Shown here one piece after another: positions 45,575 through 53,197 of a DNA stretch of 64,000 nucleotides (the stretch's first letter is position 1; each line of letters begins with the position of its first letter). The notes beneath the pieces are model-generated. The model was not told the DNA's origin. It worked only from the letters and a program-made list of their open reading frames with translations, and ran no database searches. This DNA comes from Spirochaetota bacterium (GTDB lineage Bacteria; Spirochaetota; Spirochaetia; Treponematales; UBA12059). The position numbers and the translations under genes were made by a program. The DNA is taken from the NCBI GenBank assembly GCA_022703505.1, contig JAKLDN010000002.1:434001-498000 (forward strand), given 5' to 3'.

Positions 45575-47494
45575 TCACACCCGCGCCGCGTACAGCTGAT
45601 CGCTGAAGCGGATTCGCCAGGTAACGCCGTTATCGATTTCAAAGCCGGCGTGACCTTGAAGCTGGTGCTCGGCCAGGCCGATGATGGTCTGGAAACCCAG
45701 GGAGTTCTGCTTGCGATACTCGAATTCCGGTGCCACTCCCACTCCGTCGTCGGAGAAGACGAGCTCCAGGGTGAGCGGGTCCACCCGGGAAAGGCGGATC
45801 CGAACCGATCCGGGGCGCCCCTCCGGGAAGGCATGCTTGAAGCAGTTGGACACGAGTTCATTCAGGATCAGACCGCAGGGGATGGCGGTGTCGATGACCG
45901 CCTCGATATCCTCGATCTCCGTTTCCAGTCGTATGTCGCGGGTCTCGGTCGAATACCCGTGGAGCAGGAGCGAGAGCAATTCGTTGATGTACTGCCGCAG
46001 GCTCACGTGGGACAGGTCCTTGGATTGATAGAGCATCTGATGCACCAGGGACATGGCGCGGATACGCCGCTCCGTATCCCTGGCCATCGCCTCGACCGCC
46101 GGAACCCCGGAGTAGGCCGCCTGCAGTTCGAGCATCGACCCGATCACGTTCATGTTGTTCTTCGTCCTGTGGTACAGCTCGCGAAGGAGGGTTTCTTTCT
46201 CGGCCAGGGATTTCTTGAGCCGGGCGTCCACTCGCTTGCGCTCCGTGATGTCCCGCCAAATGCAATGAAAGATGGAGGCTTCACCGGATCGGATGACCTG
46301 CGCGATCACCAGCACGTCCAGGATCTCGCCCTGCTTCGTCCGCTGCTTCGTCTCGAACTCGTCATGGCCCGTCTCGATGATTTTTTTGATGTGCCGGAGG
46401 CTCTCCTCCAGCGACTCGATAACCTCGATATCCGCCAAGGACAAGCGGGCGAACTCTTCGCGCCCGTAGCCGAGCTGCCGGCAGACCTGCTCGTTGAATT
46501 CCAGGGGGCGGGCCGTGGCGGGATCGAGTATCACGACGCCGTCGGGGCTTTGCTCGAACAGTGTACGGTACCGATCCTCGCTCTCGCGCGAGGCGGCCTC
46601 GGCGGCCTTGCGCGCCGTGTTGTCGTGGTGGAATCCGAAGAACAGGTTCTGGTCCCGGATATAGGTCACGCTGATGTCCACGTCGAGGAGGGAGCCGTCT
46701 TTCCTCCGGAAGCGGGATTCGAAGAGGGCCGACCCTTCGCTCGCGATCTTCTCCATCCGGCGGGCGACTTCATCCGAATCGTCGATGGCGTCGATGTCCG
46801 CGACCGAGAGGGCGAGCAGATCCTCCCGGGTGTAGCCGAGCATCGCGCACATGGAATCGTTCACGTCCAGGATCCGCCCGGAATCGGCCGCCACCATCCA
46901 GAATCCGTCGAGCATCTTCTGGATGACGACATCGGCCCGGGCCTCGCTGGCCTCGATCTTCTTCCGCGCCTCGATTTCGCGCAGCTTCTTGAGGCCCGAC
47001 TCCGTGATGATCTCGATGAGTCCCTTGATGAAATAGAGGTAGTGCTCGAGCTGGTCCCGGGTCCAGATCGGTACTTTCCGTATGGCCTCCAGGTAGGCCG
47101 CCTCGTCGAAGCCGTACCGGCGGGCCTGCCGGGCGAAGAAATCCAGGTCCGGCGGCTCCAGGAAGAATTGGCCGGTGAAGAAGTTGCCGTAGTGGATTCC
47201 CTCGATGATGATGGGGGTCGCGTTGTCGACGAGCCCGTGAGGGCAGCGATAGCTGACCGCCGGATTCGCTTCGGAGAGATGATCCAGGATATATCGGTCG
47301 CTTTTAAGGCATTCCACCTCGCACTCGGGGTTCAGGCGATGGAATTTGGTGCACGCGTCCTGCCAGGCCGTCGCGGTCAGGATGACGCCGTCGTTGTCGA
47401 TGATGGCCGACGGGAAGGAGTATATGGCGTTGAGCCGATCCTGGAGGTGCTGGAACTGCTCGATGTCGATCAGGTCCGCGAGCTTGTACGCCAT
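45575..47494 (-). CDS. PocR-PAS-PAS HisKA_2 sensor histidine kinase
   Basis: 639 aa, no TM segment, so cytoplasmic. PocR-type sensor at about 1-165 (ADLIDIEQFQHLQDRLNAI, Cys-containing CEVECLKSDRYIL and YRCPHGLVDNATPI), two PAS domains at about 190-300 and 310-430, then a HisKA_2 dimerisation/phosphorylation segment with the His in ELYHRTKNNMNVIGS and an HATPase_c domain (ILNELVSNCFKHAF, FSDDGVGV). PocR domains bind small hydrocarbon derivatives. Operon with the receiver 45202-45570. Ligand unknown. Confidence 0.88.
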   Translation of the reverse strand: MAYKLADLIDIEQFQHLQDRLNAIYSFPSAIIDNDGVILTATAWQDACTKFHRLNPECEVECLKSDRYILDHLSEANPAVSYRCPHGLVDNATPIIIEGIHYGNFFTGQFFLEPPDLDFFARQARRYGFDEAAYLEAIRKVPIWTRDQLEHYLYFIKGLIEIITESGLKKLREIEARKKIEASEARADVVIQKMLDGFWMVAADSGRILDVNDSMCAMLGYTREDLLALSVADIDAIDDSDEVARRMEKIASEGSALFESRFRRKDGSLLDVDISVTYIRDQNLFFGFHHDNTARKAAEAASRESEDRYRTLFEQSPDGVVILDPATARPLEFNEQVCRQLGYGREEFARLSLADIEVIESLEESLRHIKKIIETGHDEFETKQRTKQGEILDVLVIAQVIRSGEASIFHCIWRDITERKRVDARLKKSLAEKETLLRELYHRTKNNMNVIGSMLELQAAYSGVPAVEAMARDTERRIRAMSLVHQMLYQSKDLSHVSLRQYINELLSLLLHGYSTETRDIRLETEIEDIEAVIDTAIPCGLILNELVSNCFKHAFPEGRPGSVRIRLSRVDPLTLELVFSDDGVGVAPEFEYRKQNSLGFQTIIGLAEHQLQGHAGFEIDNGVTWRIRFSDQLYAARV

Positions 47495-47736
47495 GCCTGA
47501 CTCCGGATCCCCGAGTGGCCTGGAATCCCTACTCCTTTTATAACCATTCTAGCGCTTCCGGTCGTCCCGTCAAGGCGTTCCGCATCCCTTTCCCGGATTT
47601 TAACGACCACCTCCGGAGCGTCGTCTCCGTCCGGGATCCGGCCGGATTCCGTCCATCGGCAGGTCGGATACCTGAAGGGCCTCCGCCCCTCGCATCCGTC
47701 CCCGGTCTGCACTACACTTACTCCCGGAGGCACCCC

Positions 47737-48708
47737 GTGGGCGACAAATCCGCGATGAGGAAGAAGGACTACCTGGAGGAACTGGACCGCCTGACCGTGG
47801 AGCTCGTTAAGCTCCAGGAGTGGGTCAAGGCCCGAAAGCTCAAGGTGGTGGTACTGTTCGAGGGCCGGGACGCCGCCGGGAAGGGCGGGGTCATCAAGGC
47901 CATCACGGGGGGCCTCAACCCCCGCTACGCCCGGATCGCGGCCCTGGCCGCCCCGACGGAGCGGGAGCGGAACCAGTGGTACTTCCAGCGCTACGCGGCC
48001 CAGCTCCCGACCGGCGGGGAGATGGTCTTCTTCGACCGCTCCTGGTACAACCGGGCCGGGGTCGAGCGGGTCATGGGCTTCTGCACCGAGGAGGAGTACC
48101 GGGAGTTCGCCCGGTCGGTGCCCGAATTCGAGCGCATGCTCCAGCGGGCGGGGATCATCCTGATCAAATACTGGTTCAGCGTCAGCGACGAGGTCCAGGA
48201 GGCCCGGTTCCGGGACCGGCTCGAGGACCCCGCCAAACGCTGGAAGCTGAGCCCCATGGACATGGACGCCCGCTCCAAGTGGATCGAGTACTCCAGGGCC
48301 AAGGACGATATGTTCGGGTTCTCGGACCTGCCGGACTCGCCCTGGTACGTTGTGGACGCGGACGACAAGTACTGCGCCCGGCTCAACACCATCGTCCACT
48401 TCCTGGGGAAGATACCCTACGGGGACCTGACTCCCGAGCCCATCGAACTGCCGCCCCGCCAGGAGGGCGGCGACTACCGGCGGCCTCCCATCGAGGGCCT
48501 GAAGTGGATCCCCCGGGTCTACCCCGAACCGAAGGGCAAGGGCGGCAAGGCGGCGAAGGGCGGCAAGCCCCCGAAGCCGGGCAAGGCCGAAAAGGCCGAC
48601 AAGAAAGTCAAAGGCGGTAAAAAGGATAAGCCCGGCAAAGCCGCGAAGGGCGCGGCTAAGGAAGACACCGGCAAGTCCGCCAAGCCGGACAAGGACGGCG
48701 GGGAGTAA
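47737..48708 (+). CDS. ppk2: Polyphosphate kinase 2 (class I) with Lys-rich C-terminal tail
   Basis: 323 aa. P-loop kinase of the PPK2 family: Walker A FEGRDAAGKGGVIKAI, lid and substrate segments APTERERNQWYFQRY, FFDRSWYNRAGVERVMGF, KRWKLSPMDMDARSKW. Uses polyphosphate to phosphorylate nucleoside diphosphates. The last ~60 residues are a low-complexity Lys/Gly/Ala tail absent from typical members. GTG 47737 chosen for its ggagg SD at 6-nt spacing; an ATG at 47755 lacks one. Confidence 0.92.
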   Translation: MGDKSAMRKKDYLEELDRLTVELVKLQEWVKARKLKVVVLFEGRDAAGKGGVIKAITGGLNPRYARIAALAAPTERERNQWYFQRYAAQLPTGGEMVFFDRSWYNRAGVERVMGFCTEEEYREFARSVPEFERMLQRAGIILIKYWFSVSDEVQEARFRDRLEDPAKRWKLSPMDMDARSKWIEYSRAKDDMFGFSDLPDSPWYVVDADDKYCARLNTIVHFLGKIPYGDLTPEPIELPPRQEGGDYRRPPIEGLKWIPRVYPEPKGKGGKAAKGGKPPKPGKAEKADKKVKGGKKDKPGKAAKGAAKEDTGKSAKPDKDGGE

Positions 48709-48790
48709 ATCGGCCGCGCGAGGTAGCCGCGGGTCCTCCGGGAAGGCCGACCGAATCGTCGCGGAACAACCCGGTAGGCCCGAGCCGTAT

Positions 48791-49036
48791 TCAGGAAGCC
48801 CGGGAGTATACCTCGTTCGAGTGGTCCCGCCGAATTTTCCGGGATATTTCTGAGAACCAGGATCGGCTCGGGTTTCGTGCCGTCCAGCGCCTAGACCGTG
48901 CTTGGTCTAGATCCGGAGATCCGATCCCAGCCGCGTTTCCGTGTCCGTCCCGGGGTTCCGCGACCTGGTCCGGGCGGGTAAGGCCCGCGGGCGCCGCCGC
49001 GCAGTCGATGCCGCAGGGAGAGAAGAAGGGTTCCAT
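48791..49036 (-). pseudogene. Possible decayed DUF3795-like gene
   Basis: In the ~420-bp gap 48709-49128 a minus-strand frame starts with ATG at 49036, 7 nt after a strong GAGGAGG, and reads MEPFFSPCGIDCAAAPAG. This resembles the DUF3795 opening (CGxDCxxCPA) with the third Cys replaced by Ala. Downstream residues show no similarity and the frame stops after 81 codons. A TTGACA lies upstream at the WYL gene end. It could be a frameshifted or truncated remnant, or chance. The rest of the gap holds nothing recognisable. Confidence 0.3.
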
Positions 49037-49128
49037 AAGAGCCTCCTCGGAGGTGGCGCGCCGGTCCGGTCCTCCGGATCGTCCGCCGTCCTGTTGGGAA
49101 GGCTATCGGGAAACCCTGTCGAAACATG

Positions 49129-50097
49129 TCAAGGTTTATCCGAATTCCCCGGTGTTTCGTACAATTCCGCGACCCTCCGCGCCCGGGCCGCGAACTCCGC
49201 CCGGAGTTCCGGGGGCCCCAGGACCTCGATACCGTCCCCGAAGCCCAGCAGGAAGTCGAACAGCCACTCCCCGGCCGGCATGCGGAGTTCCGCGATCCGC
49301 CCTCCCCGGCCGTCGGGTGTCCCGAAACCCCGGCCCAGGTCCTCCTCGAACCGGGGCAGGGCGGCCGGCGCGACCCGGATCCGGAGATCCGTCCGGGTCC
49401 CTCCCCCGCCCCGCCACGCTTCCTCGGAAGGTTCCGGGCGGGGCTCGAACCTCTCGATCCTGGTTCTCGGCCTTTCGATCCGGGCGAGCTTGAAGTGCCG
49501 CCACCCCCTCCGGAGCCGGCAATACGCCCAGAGGTACCAGCCCTCCCAGAGGTAGACCACCGCCGCGGGCTCCACGGTCCGATCGGTCCGGCGCCCTTCC
49601 GCGTCCCGGTACCCGAACTGGACCGTGCGGCGGCCCTCGATGGCGTCCCGGAGGAGTTCCACCAGGGCCCGCTCGTCCCGGCCGGGAGCCAGGGAGATCC
49701 GGAGCCAGGACGAGCGCCGGCTCCGGGGCCTTCCCAGGAGGGCGTCGATCTTGGCGGCCGCCCGTTCCAGCCCCCGGCCGCCGACGGCCTCCTCGACGCC
49801 CGCCAGGGCCGCGGAGGCGGCGGCCAGCTCCGACCGGTCCAGGACCGATCGGTCCAGGGCGTAGCCCGGCAGGATCCGGAAGCCTCCCTCCCGGCCGGGG
49901 ATCGACTCGATGGGGCAGCCCCAGGCGGACAGGAGATCGAGGTCCCGGTACAGGGTCCGCGCGGATACCCCGAAGCGCCGGGCCAGGTCGGGGGCCGAGT
50001 GCAGCCGGCCTCCCGCCAGGAGGAGGAAGAGCGAGAGGATCCGTTCCGCCCGGAGGCTGGGGGCGTCCGGGGCCGATTCGTCGCGGGTCCGGGTCAT
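49129..50097 (-). CDS. WYL-domain transcriptional regulator (YafY type)
   Basis: 322 aa. Helix-turn-helix at about 20-65 (RRFGVSARTLYRDLDLLSAW), a middle linker, and a WYL domain at about 150-230 (EGWYLWAYCRLRRGWRHFKLARI) with a C-terminal extension. WYL regulators sense ligands or nucleic acid. Start ATG 50097: a TAGAAT lies only 5 nt upstream, implying a leaderless mRNA. Divergent from the DinB-like gene. Confidence 0.9.
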   Translation of the reverse strand: MTRTRDESAPDAPSLRAERILSLFLLLAGGRLHSAPDLARRFGVSARTLYRDLDLLSAWGCPIESIPGREGGFRILPGYALDRSVLDRSELAAASAALAGVEEAVGGRGLERAAAKIDALLGRPRSRRSSWLRISLAPGRDERALVELLRDAIEGRRTVQFGYRDAEGRRTDRTVEPAAVVYLWEGWYLWAYCRLRRGWRHFKLARIERPRTRIERFEPRPEPSEEAWRGGGGTRTDLRIRVAPAALPRFEEDLGRGFGTPDGRGGRIAELRMPAGEWLFDFLLGFGDGIEVLGPPELRAEFAARARRVAELYETPGNSDKP

Positions 50098-50102
50098 GGG
50101 CC

Positions 50103-50131
50103 ATTCTAACCCGGCTTTGGAGGCCGGTGAA
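50103..50131 (-). promoter_or_regulatory. WYL gene promoter, probably leaderless
   Basis: Minus strand TTCACC (50126-50131), 17-nt spacer, TAGAAT (50103-50108). Only 5 nt separate the -10 from the ATG (50095-50097) and no SD is present, so transcription should begin at or within the start codon. Confidence 0.55.
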
Positions 50132-50171
50132 GCGCGGGATCCCGCCACAATCTTCGGAACACCAGGTCGGG

Positions 50172-50199
50172 TTGCGTCCCGGGCTCCGGGCGTTATACT
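50172..50199 (+). promoter_or_regulatory. DinB-like gene promoter, probably leaderless
   Basis: TTGCGT (50172-50177), 16-nt spacer, TATACT (50194-50199); the ATG starts 6 nt later at 50206, where transcription would be expected to begin. The ggaag just before the ATG is too close to act as an SD. Confidence 0.6.
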
Positions 50200-50205
50200 G
50201 GAAGC

Positions 50206-50703
50206 ATGAGCAAGAACATTTCCTTCTTCTTCGACTACGCGGACGGGGAGTTCGACGGCGAGTCCTTCAACGGACCCTCCCTCATGGCCACCCTGGACTG
50301 CCTCACCGCGCAGGCGGCGGCCGGCACGGACACCTGGGAGGGCTACAGCGCCTGGAGCGTGGCGATCCATGTCGCCTACTACAAATACTACTTCGTGCGG
50401 GCGATCCGGGGTCAGGACAAGGCGGGCGTCTTCCCCTATGCCAAGGACCAGCACGGCTTCGGGGATCCCCCGGAGGTAACCGCGGAGGCCTGGGTCGAGA
50501 TGCGGGCGTACCTCCGGAAGATCCACCGGGCGGTCATGGACGCCCTGGTGGAGCTGGGACCGGAGCGCTTCGCGGAGACCATGCCCCGCTGGGACATGCC
50601 CTACGGCAAGGCGGTCGCGTGGCTCCTGAACCACGACGCGTACCACGCGGCCCAGATCCGCAACATGGGCGTCCCGGGCCTCCGGGAGAAACGACCGACC
50701 TGA
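50206..50703 (+). CDS. DinB-like four-helix metal-binding protein
   Basis: 165 aa. The metal triad of DinB/YfiT-like proteins is visible: His in YSAWSVAIHVAYY and HxxxH in LNHDAYHAAQIRNMG. Members include thiol-transferases using bacillithiol or mycothiol and DNA-damage-induced proteins of unknown role. Divergent from a WYL regulator, which may control it. Confidence 0.82.
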   Translation: MSKNISFFFDYADGEFDGESFNGPSLMATLDCLTAQAAAGTDTWEGYSAWSVAIHVAYYKYYFVRAIRGQDKAGVFPYAKDQHGFGDPPEVTAEAWVEMRAYLRKIHRAVMDALVELGPERFAETMPRWDMPYGKAVAWLLNHDAYHAAQIRNMGVPGLREKRPT

Positions 50704-50719
50704 GCAGGCGGATCCCAGG

Positions 50720-51253
50720 TCAGCGGTAGCGCCCGGCGAACTCCTCCAGCAGGGAGTGCAGGCGCTCGTGCTCCCCGGGACCCATGACGGTCTCCTCGAA
50801 GCGGTCGAAGTCCCCGCCCAGGGCCTCGAGCCTGGACCGACCCAGCGCCTCCGCACCGGCGGGGAACAGGATGCCGTCCTCCTTCTCGATGTGGGCCCGG
50901 AGGAGAGCGGAATAGCCGGAGGCGGCGCGTGCGAAGGCCGCGTAGTCCCCGGATCCGAGGGCGCCGCCCATGTCCCGGATGAAGGACCTTCCGAGCCGGT
51001 GCTCCTCGAGCATGACTCCGAGGGGACCCCCTTCCCGGGGCATGCCGGCCGCCTCCAGGGCGGGGAAGAGGATGCCCTCCTCCTTGCCGTGGTGACAGGT
51101 GTCCGCGAAGCCCGAGAGGAACCGGACCAACTCGGGAAGGTCCGCCCGGGCCGCGGCATCCCCCGTCGACGCCCGGGCGGCCGCGCGGTCCAGGATTCCG
51201 AGGCCGAACAGGATGGCCTCGTGTTCGTGCTTGAGGATCGAAATGGCGTCCAT
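50720..51253 (-). CDS. Hemerythrin-domain protein
   Basis: 177 aa four-helix di-iron protein. Ligands visible in ILKHEHEAI, CHHGKEEGILFPAL, EEHRLGR and LRAHIEKEDGILFPAG. Binds O2 or NO, or acts in oxidative and nitrosative stress. SD taggaggtacgt; it follows the 4Fe-4S gene by 9 nt and the two probably form an operon downstream of an Rrf2 regulator. Confidence 0.9.
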   Translation of the reverse strand: MDAISILKHEHEAILFGLGILDRAAARASTGDAAARADLPELVRFLSGFADTCHHGKEEGILFPALEAAGMPREGGPLGVMLEEHRLGRSFIRDMGGALGSGDYAAFARAASGYSALLRAHIEKEDGILFPAGAEALGRSRLEALGGDFDRFEETVMGPGEHERLHSLLEEFAGRYR

Positions 51254-51262
51254 ACGTACCTC

Positions 51263-52249
51263 CTACATCCAGGTCAGCCCGCCCCCCTCGATGCCCACGA
51301 CCACCGTGGAGATCGGGACGGCGCGGGACGCCGAGGCGGCCGCCTCCTGCACGAGCCGGGAGAGGCCTCCGCAGCAGGGCACCTCCATGATCGCCACCGT
51401 CACGGAGGCGACCTCGGATTCGTCGATCAGGGCCCGGATCTTGTCCAGGTAGACCTCCCGGCCGTGGTCCAGCTTGGGGCAGGCGATCACGAGGCGGCGC
51501 CCGGCCAGCAGGGCCTGGTGGAAGGCCCCGCAGGCGAAGGCGGTGCAGTCCGCGGCGATCAGGAGGTCCGCGCCCCGGAAGTAGGGGGCCCGGGGATTCA
51601 CCAGGTGGAGCTGTACGGGCCACTGCTCCAGGCGGGAGGCGAGGCTTCCGGAAGCACCCGCCCCGGACGGCCCGAGGGCGGGCTTCGGGCGCGCGGGGGT
51701 CGAAGCCGGCGTACCCGCTCCGGACGCGAAGGACCGGGCCGCGGAGCCGGGACAGCCCCCGGATATGCCGTTGTCGATCCTCGGGGCCGCGAAGGAGGCG
51801 GGAGCGGCGGGCCGGAGGAGGGAACTCCCCCGGGTACCCGCGGCGGCGCGGGGTTCGGGGAAGGACGCCCCGCAGCCGGGGAGGGCGGGCTCCGGCTCTG
51901 GGACGGCCAGGCCCTTTTCCGCGAGCACGGCCCGGGCCTGGGCCAGCCAGGTGTCCTGGCCGTGGACGCGCAGGTGGTCCAGGTGGGCGGCCACGGTGTT
52001 CATCCCCTTGGGCAGGATGTTCTCGATGACCCGGCGCTCGTCGTAGTCCTCGACCTCCCGTTCCACGGTCCGTAGGGCGCCCCGGGGACACTCCCCGACG
52101 CAGGCCCCCAGGCCGTCGCAGAGGCTCTCCCCCACCAGGCGCGCCTTTCCGTCGATGATGCGCAGGGCGCCCTCGTGGCAGCCCCCGGCGCAGAGGCCGC
52201 AGCCGTCGCACTTCTCCTCGTCGATCTCGATCACCGCACGTTTCGCCAC
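51263..52249 (-). CDS. 4Fe-4S ferredoxin-type protein with a C-terminal Cys-containing domain
   Basis: 328 aa. First cluster site CDGCGLCAGGC (C14, C17, C20, C24); the second, CDGLGACVGEC, has only C44, C50 and C54, so it may hold a 3Fe cluster. A variable Pro/Ala-rich linker (about 115-200) leads to a C-terminal domain with HLVNPRAPYFRGADLLIAAD, DCTAFACGAFH and MEVPCCGGL, known from anaerobes beside hemerythrin or hydroxylamine reductase. GTG start, SD aaggag. Redox role, partner unknown. Confidence 0.85.
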   Translation of the reverse strand: MAKRAVIEIDEEKCDGCGLCAGGCHEGALRIIDGKARLVGESLCDGLGACVGECPRGALRTVEREVEDYDERRVIENILPKGMNTVAAHLDHLRVHGQDTWLAQARAVLAEKGLAVPEPEPALPGCGASFPEPRAAAGTRGSSLLRPAAPASFAAPRIDNGISGGCPGSAARSFASGAGTPASTPARPKPALGPSGAGASGSLASRLEQWPVQLHLVNPRAPYFRGADLLIAADCTAFACGAFHQALLAGRRLVIACPKLDHGREVYLDKIRALIDESEVASVTVAIMEVPCCGGLSRLVQEAAASASRAVPISTVVVGIEGGGLTWM

Positions 52250-52273
52250 GCTCGTCTCCTTGTATAAGGTAAT

Positions 52274-52291
52274 CTGGAACTAAAATACCTC
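52274..52291. promoter_or_regulatory. Imperfect Rrf2-type operator before the 4Fe-4S gene
   Basis: Reads GAGGTATTTTAGTTCCAG on the minus strand, matching 12 of 18 bases of the core of the perfect palindrome at the rrf2 start (52892-52915). It lies ~25 bp upstream of the 4Fe-4S start, where a repressor could control the operon. Confidence 0.4.
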
Positions 52292-52335
52292 AATAAAAGC
52301 CCGAGATTCCCCCTGTCGAGGTCTCGGCAGTCGTC

Positions 52336-52893
52336 CTATCCGCGCCGGACCCGGTCCGGGCGCGCCGGCTCCGGATTCGCCCCGGCGATCCGGGAACCGG
52401 CCGCGGCCCGGCGGCCTTTCGGGGAACCGTCGGGCTTTTTCCGGCCGCCGTCCCCGGGCCCGGACAGGAACCGGGGGACCCCGTCCCGTACGATATCCGC
52501 GATGGTGCGCCGCCCCAGGTAGGCCACGAGGCCCTCGGCCTGCCGGGAGAGCTCGTGCCCGAAGATGCAGGCCGAAGGATCGCAGTGGTCCGGGCTGAAG
52601 GGGCAGAAGTCCCCGGTCAGGGGCCCGTCGACCGCCTCTATCGCCTCCCGGAAGGTGACGGCCCCGGGATCCCGGGCGAGCCGGAACCCCCCGTGGGGTC
52701 CCTTCACGGATAGGACAAGCTCGGCCCGGACCAGGCGCTGCATCACCTTGGCCAGGTGGTTCTCGCTGGCCCCCATGGACGCGGCCAGGTCCTTGCCCAG
52801 GACGCGGCGGTCCGGCTCCGAGGCCAGGGCCGCCAGGGCGTGCACCGCGATCAGGGAGGCGTCCGAAAGATGGATGATTCCGTTCACTGGCAT
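52336..52893 (-). CDS. Rrf2-family Fe-S regulator
   Basis: 185 aa. Winged helix at about 10-75 (GASENHLAKVMQRLVRAELV, KGPHGGFRLAR) and three Cys, C97, C104 and C109 (spacing CX6CX4C), for an Fe-S cluster as in NsrR and IscR. Lys/Arg-rich tail of ~40 residues. Likely senses NO, O2 or iron and controls itself and the 4Fe-4S/hemerythrin operon. Start ATG 52893 lies inside a palindromic operator and has no SD. Confidence 0.9.
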   Translation of the reverse strand: MPVNGIIHLSDASLIAVHALAALASEPDRRVLGKDLAASMGASENHLAKVMQRLVRAELVLSVKGPHGGFRLARDPGAVTFREAIEAVDGPLTGDFCPFSPDHCDPSACIFGHELSRQAEGLVAYLGRRTIADIVRDGVPRFLSGPGDGGRKKPDGSPKGRRAAAGSRIAGANPEPARPDRVRRG

Positions 52894-52931
52894 TATGGTA
52901 TTACAATACCATAATAAACCGACCGTGTCAA
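52892..52931 (-). promoter_or_regulatory. rrf2 promoter with perfect palindromic operator
   Basis: A 24-bp perfect inverted repeat, ATTATGGTATT-ac-AATACCATAAT (52892-52915), covers the -10 (TATTGT, 52903-52908) and two bases of the ATG. The -35 is a perfect TTGACA (52926-52931) with a 17-nt spacer. The -10 ends 9 nt before the ATG, leaving at most a 2-3-nt leader. Repressor binding here would block the promoter directly, as in autoregulation. Confidence 0.8.
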
Positions 52932-52965
52932 CCGATTCTTGTCACGGTGGAATGTTCGGTGGACC

Positions 52966-53193
52966 TCAACGTTCGTCCAGGCGCACCAGGGGGCGGAGCA
53001 GGCCCTCCTGGCCGTTCTCCTTGATCGAGTAGAGGGCCGCGAGCTGCTCCCCGATCTCCCCCTCGGGCCAGCCGGCCCGGGCGAACCAGACCACGTAGGC
53101 CTCCGGAAGGTCGATCAGCAAGGTTCCCGCGTACCGGCCGAAGGGCATCCGGGCGTTCGCCAGGCGAAGGAGGAAGCCGGGATCGTCGAGCAT
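52966..53193 (-). CDS. DUF3820-family protein
   Basis: 75 aa. MPFGRYAGTLLIDLPEAYVV and the C-terminal IKENGQEGLLRPLV match the small DUF3820 family, of unknown function, found in many bacteria. Starts 4 nt after the SDR stop on the same strand and probably co-transcribed with it. Confidence 0.85.
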   Translation of the reverse strand: MLDDPGFLLRLANARMPFGRYAGTLLIDLPEAYVVWFARAGWPEGEIGEQLAALYSIKENGQEGLLRPLVRLDER

Positions 53194-53197
53194 CCAG

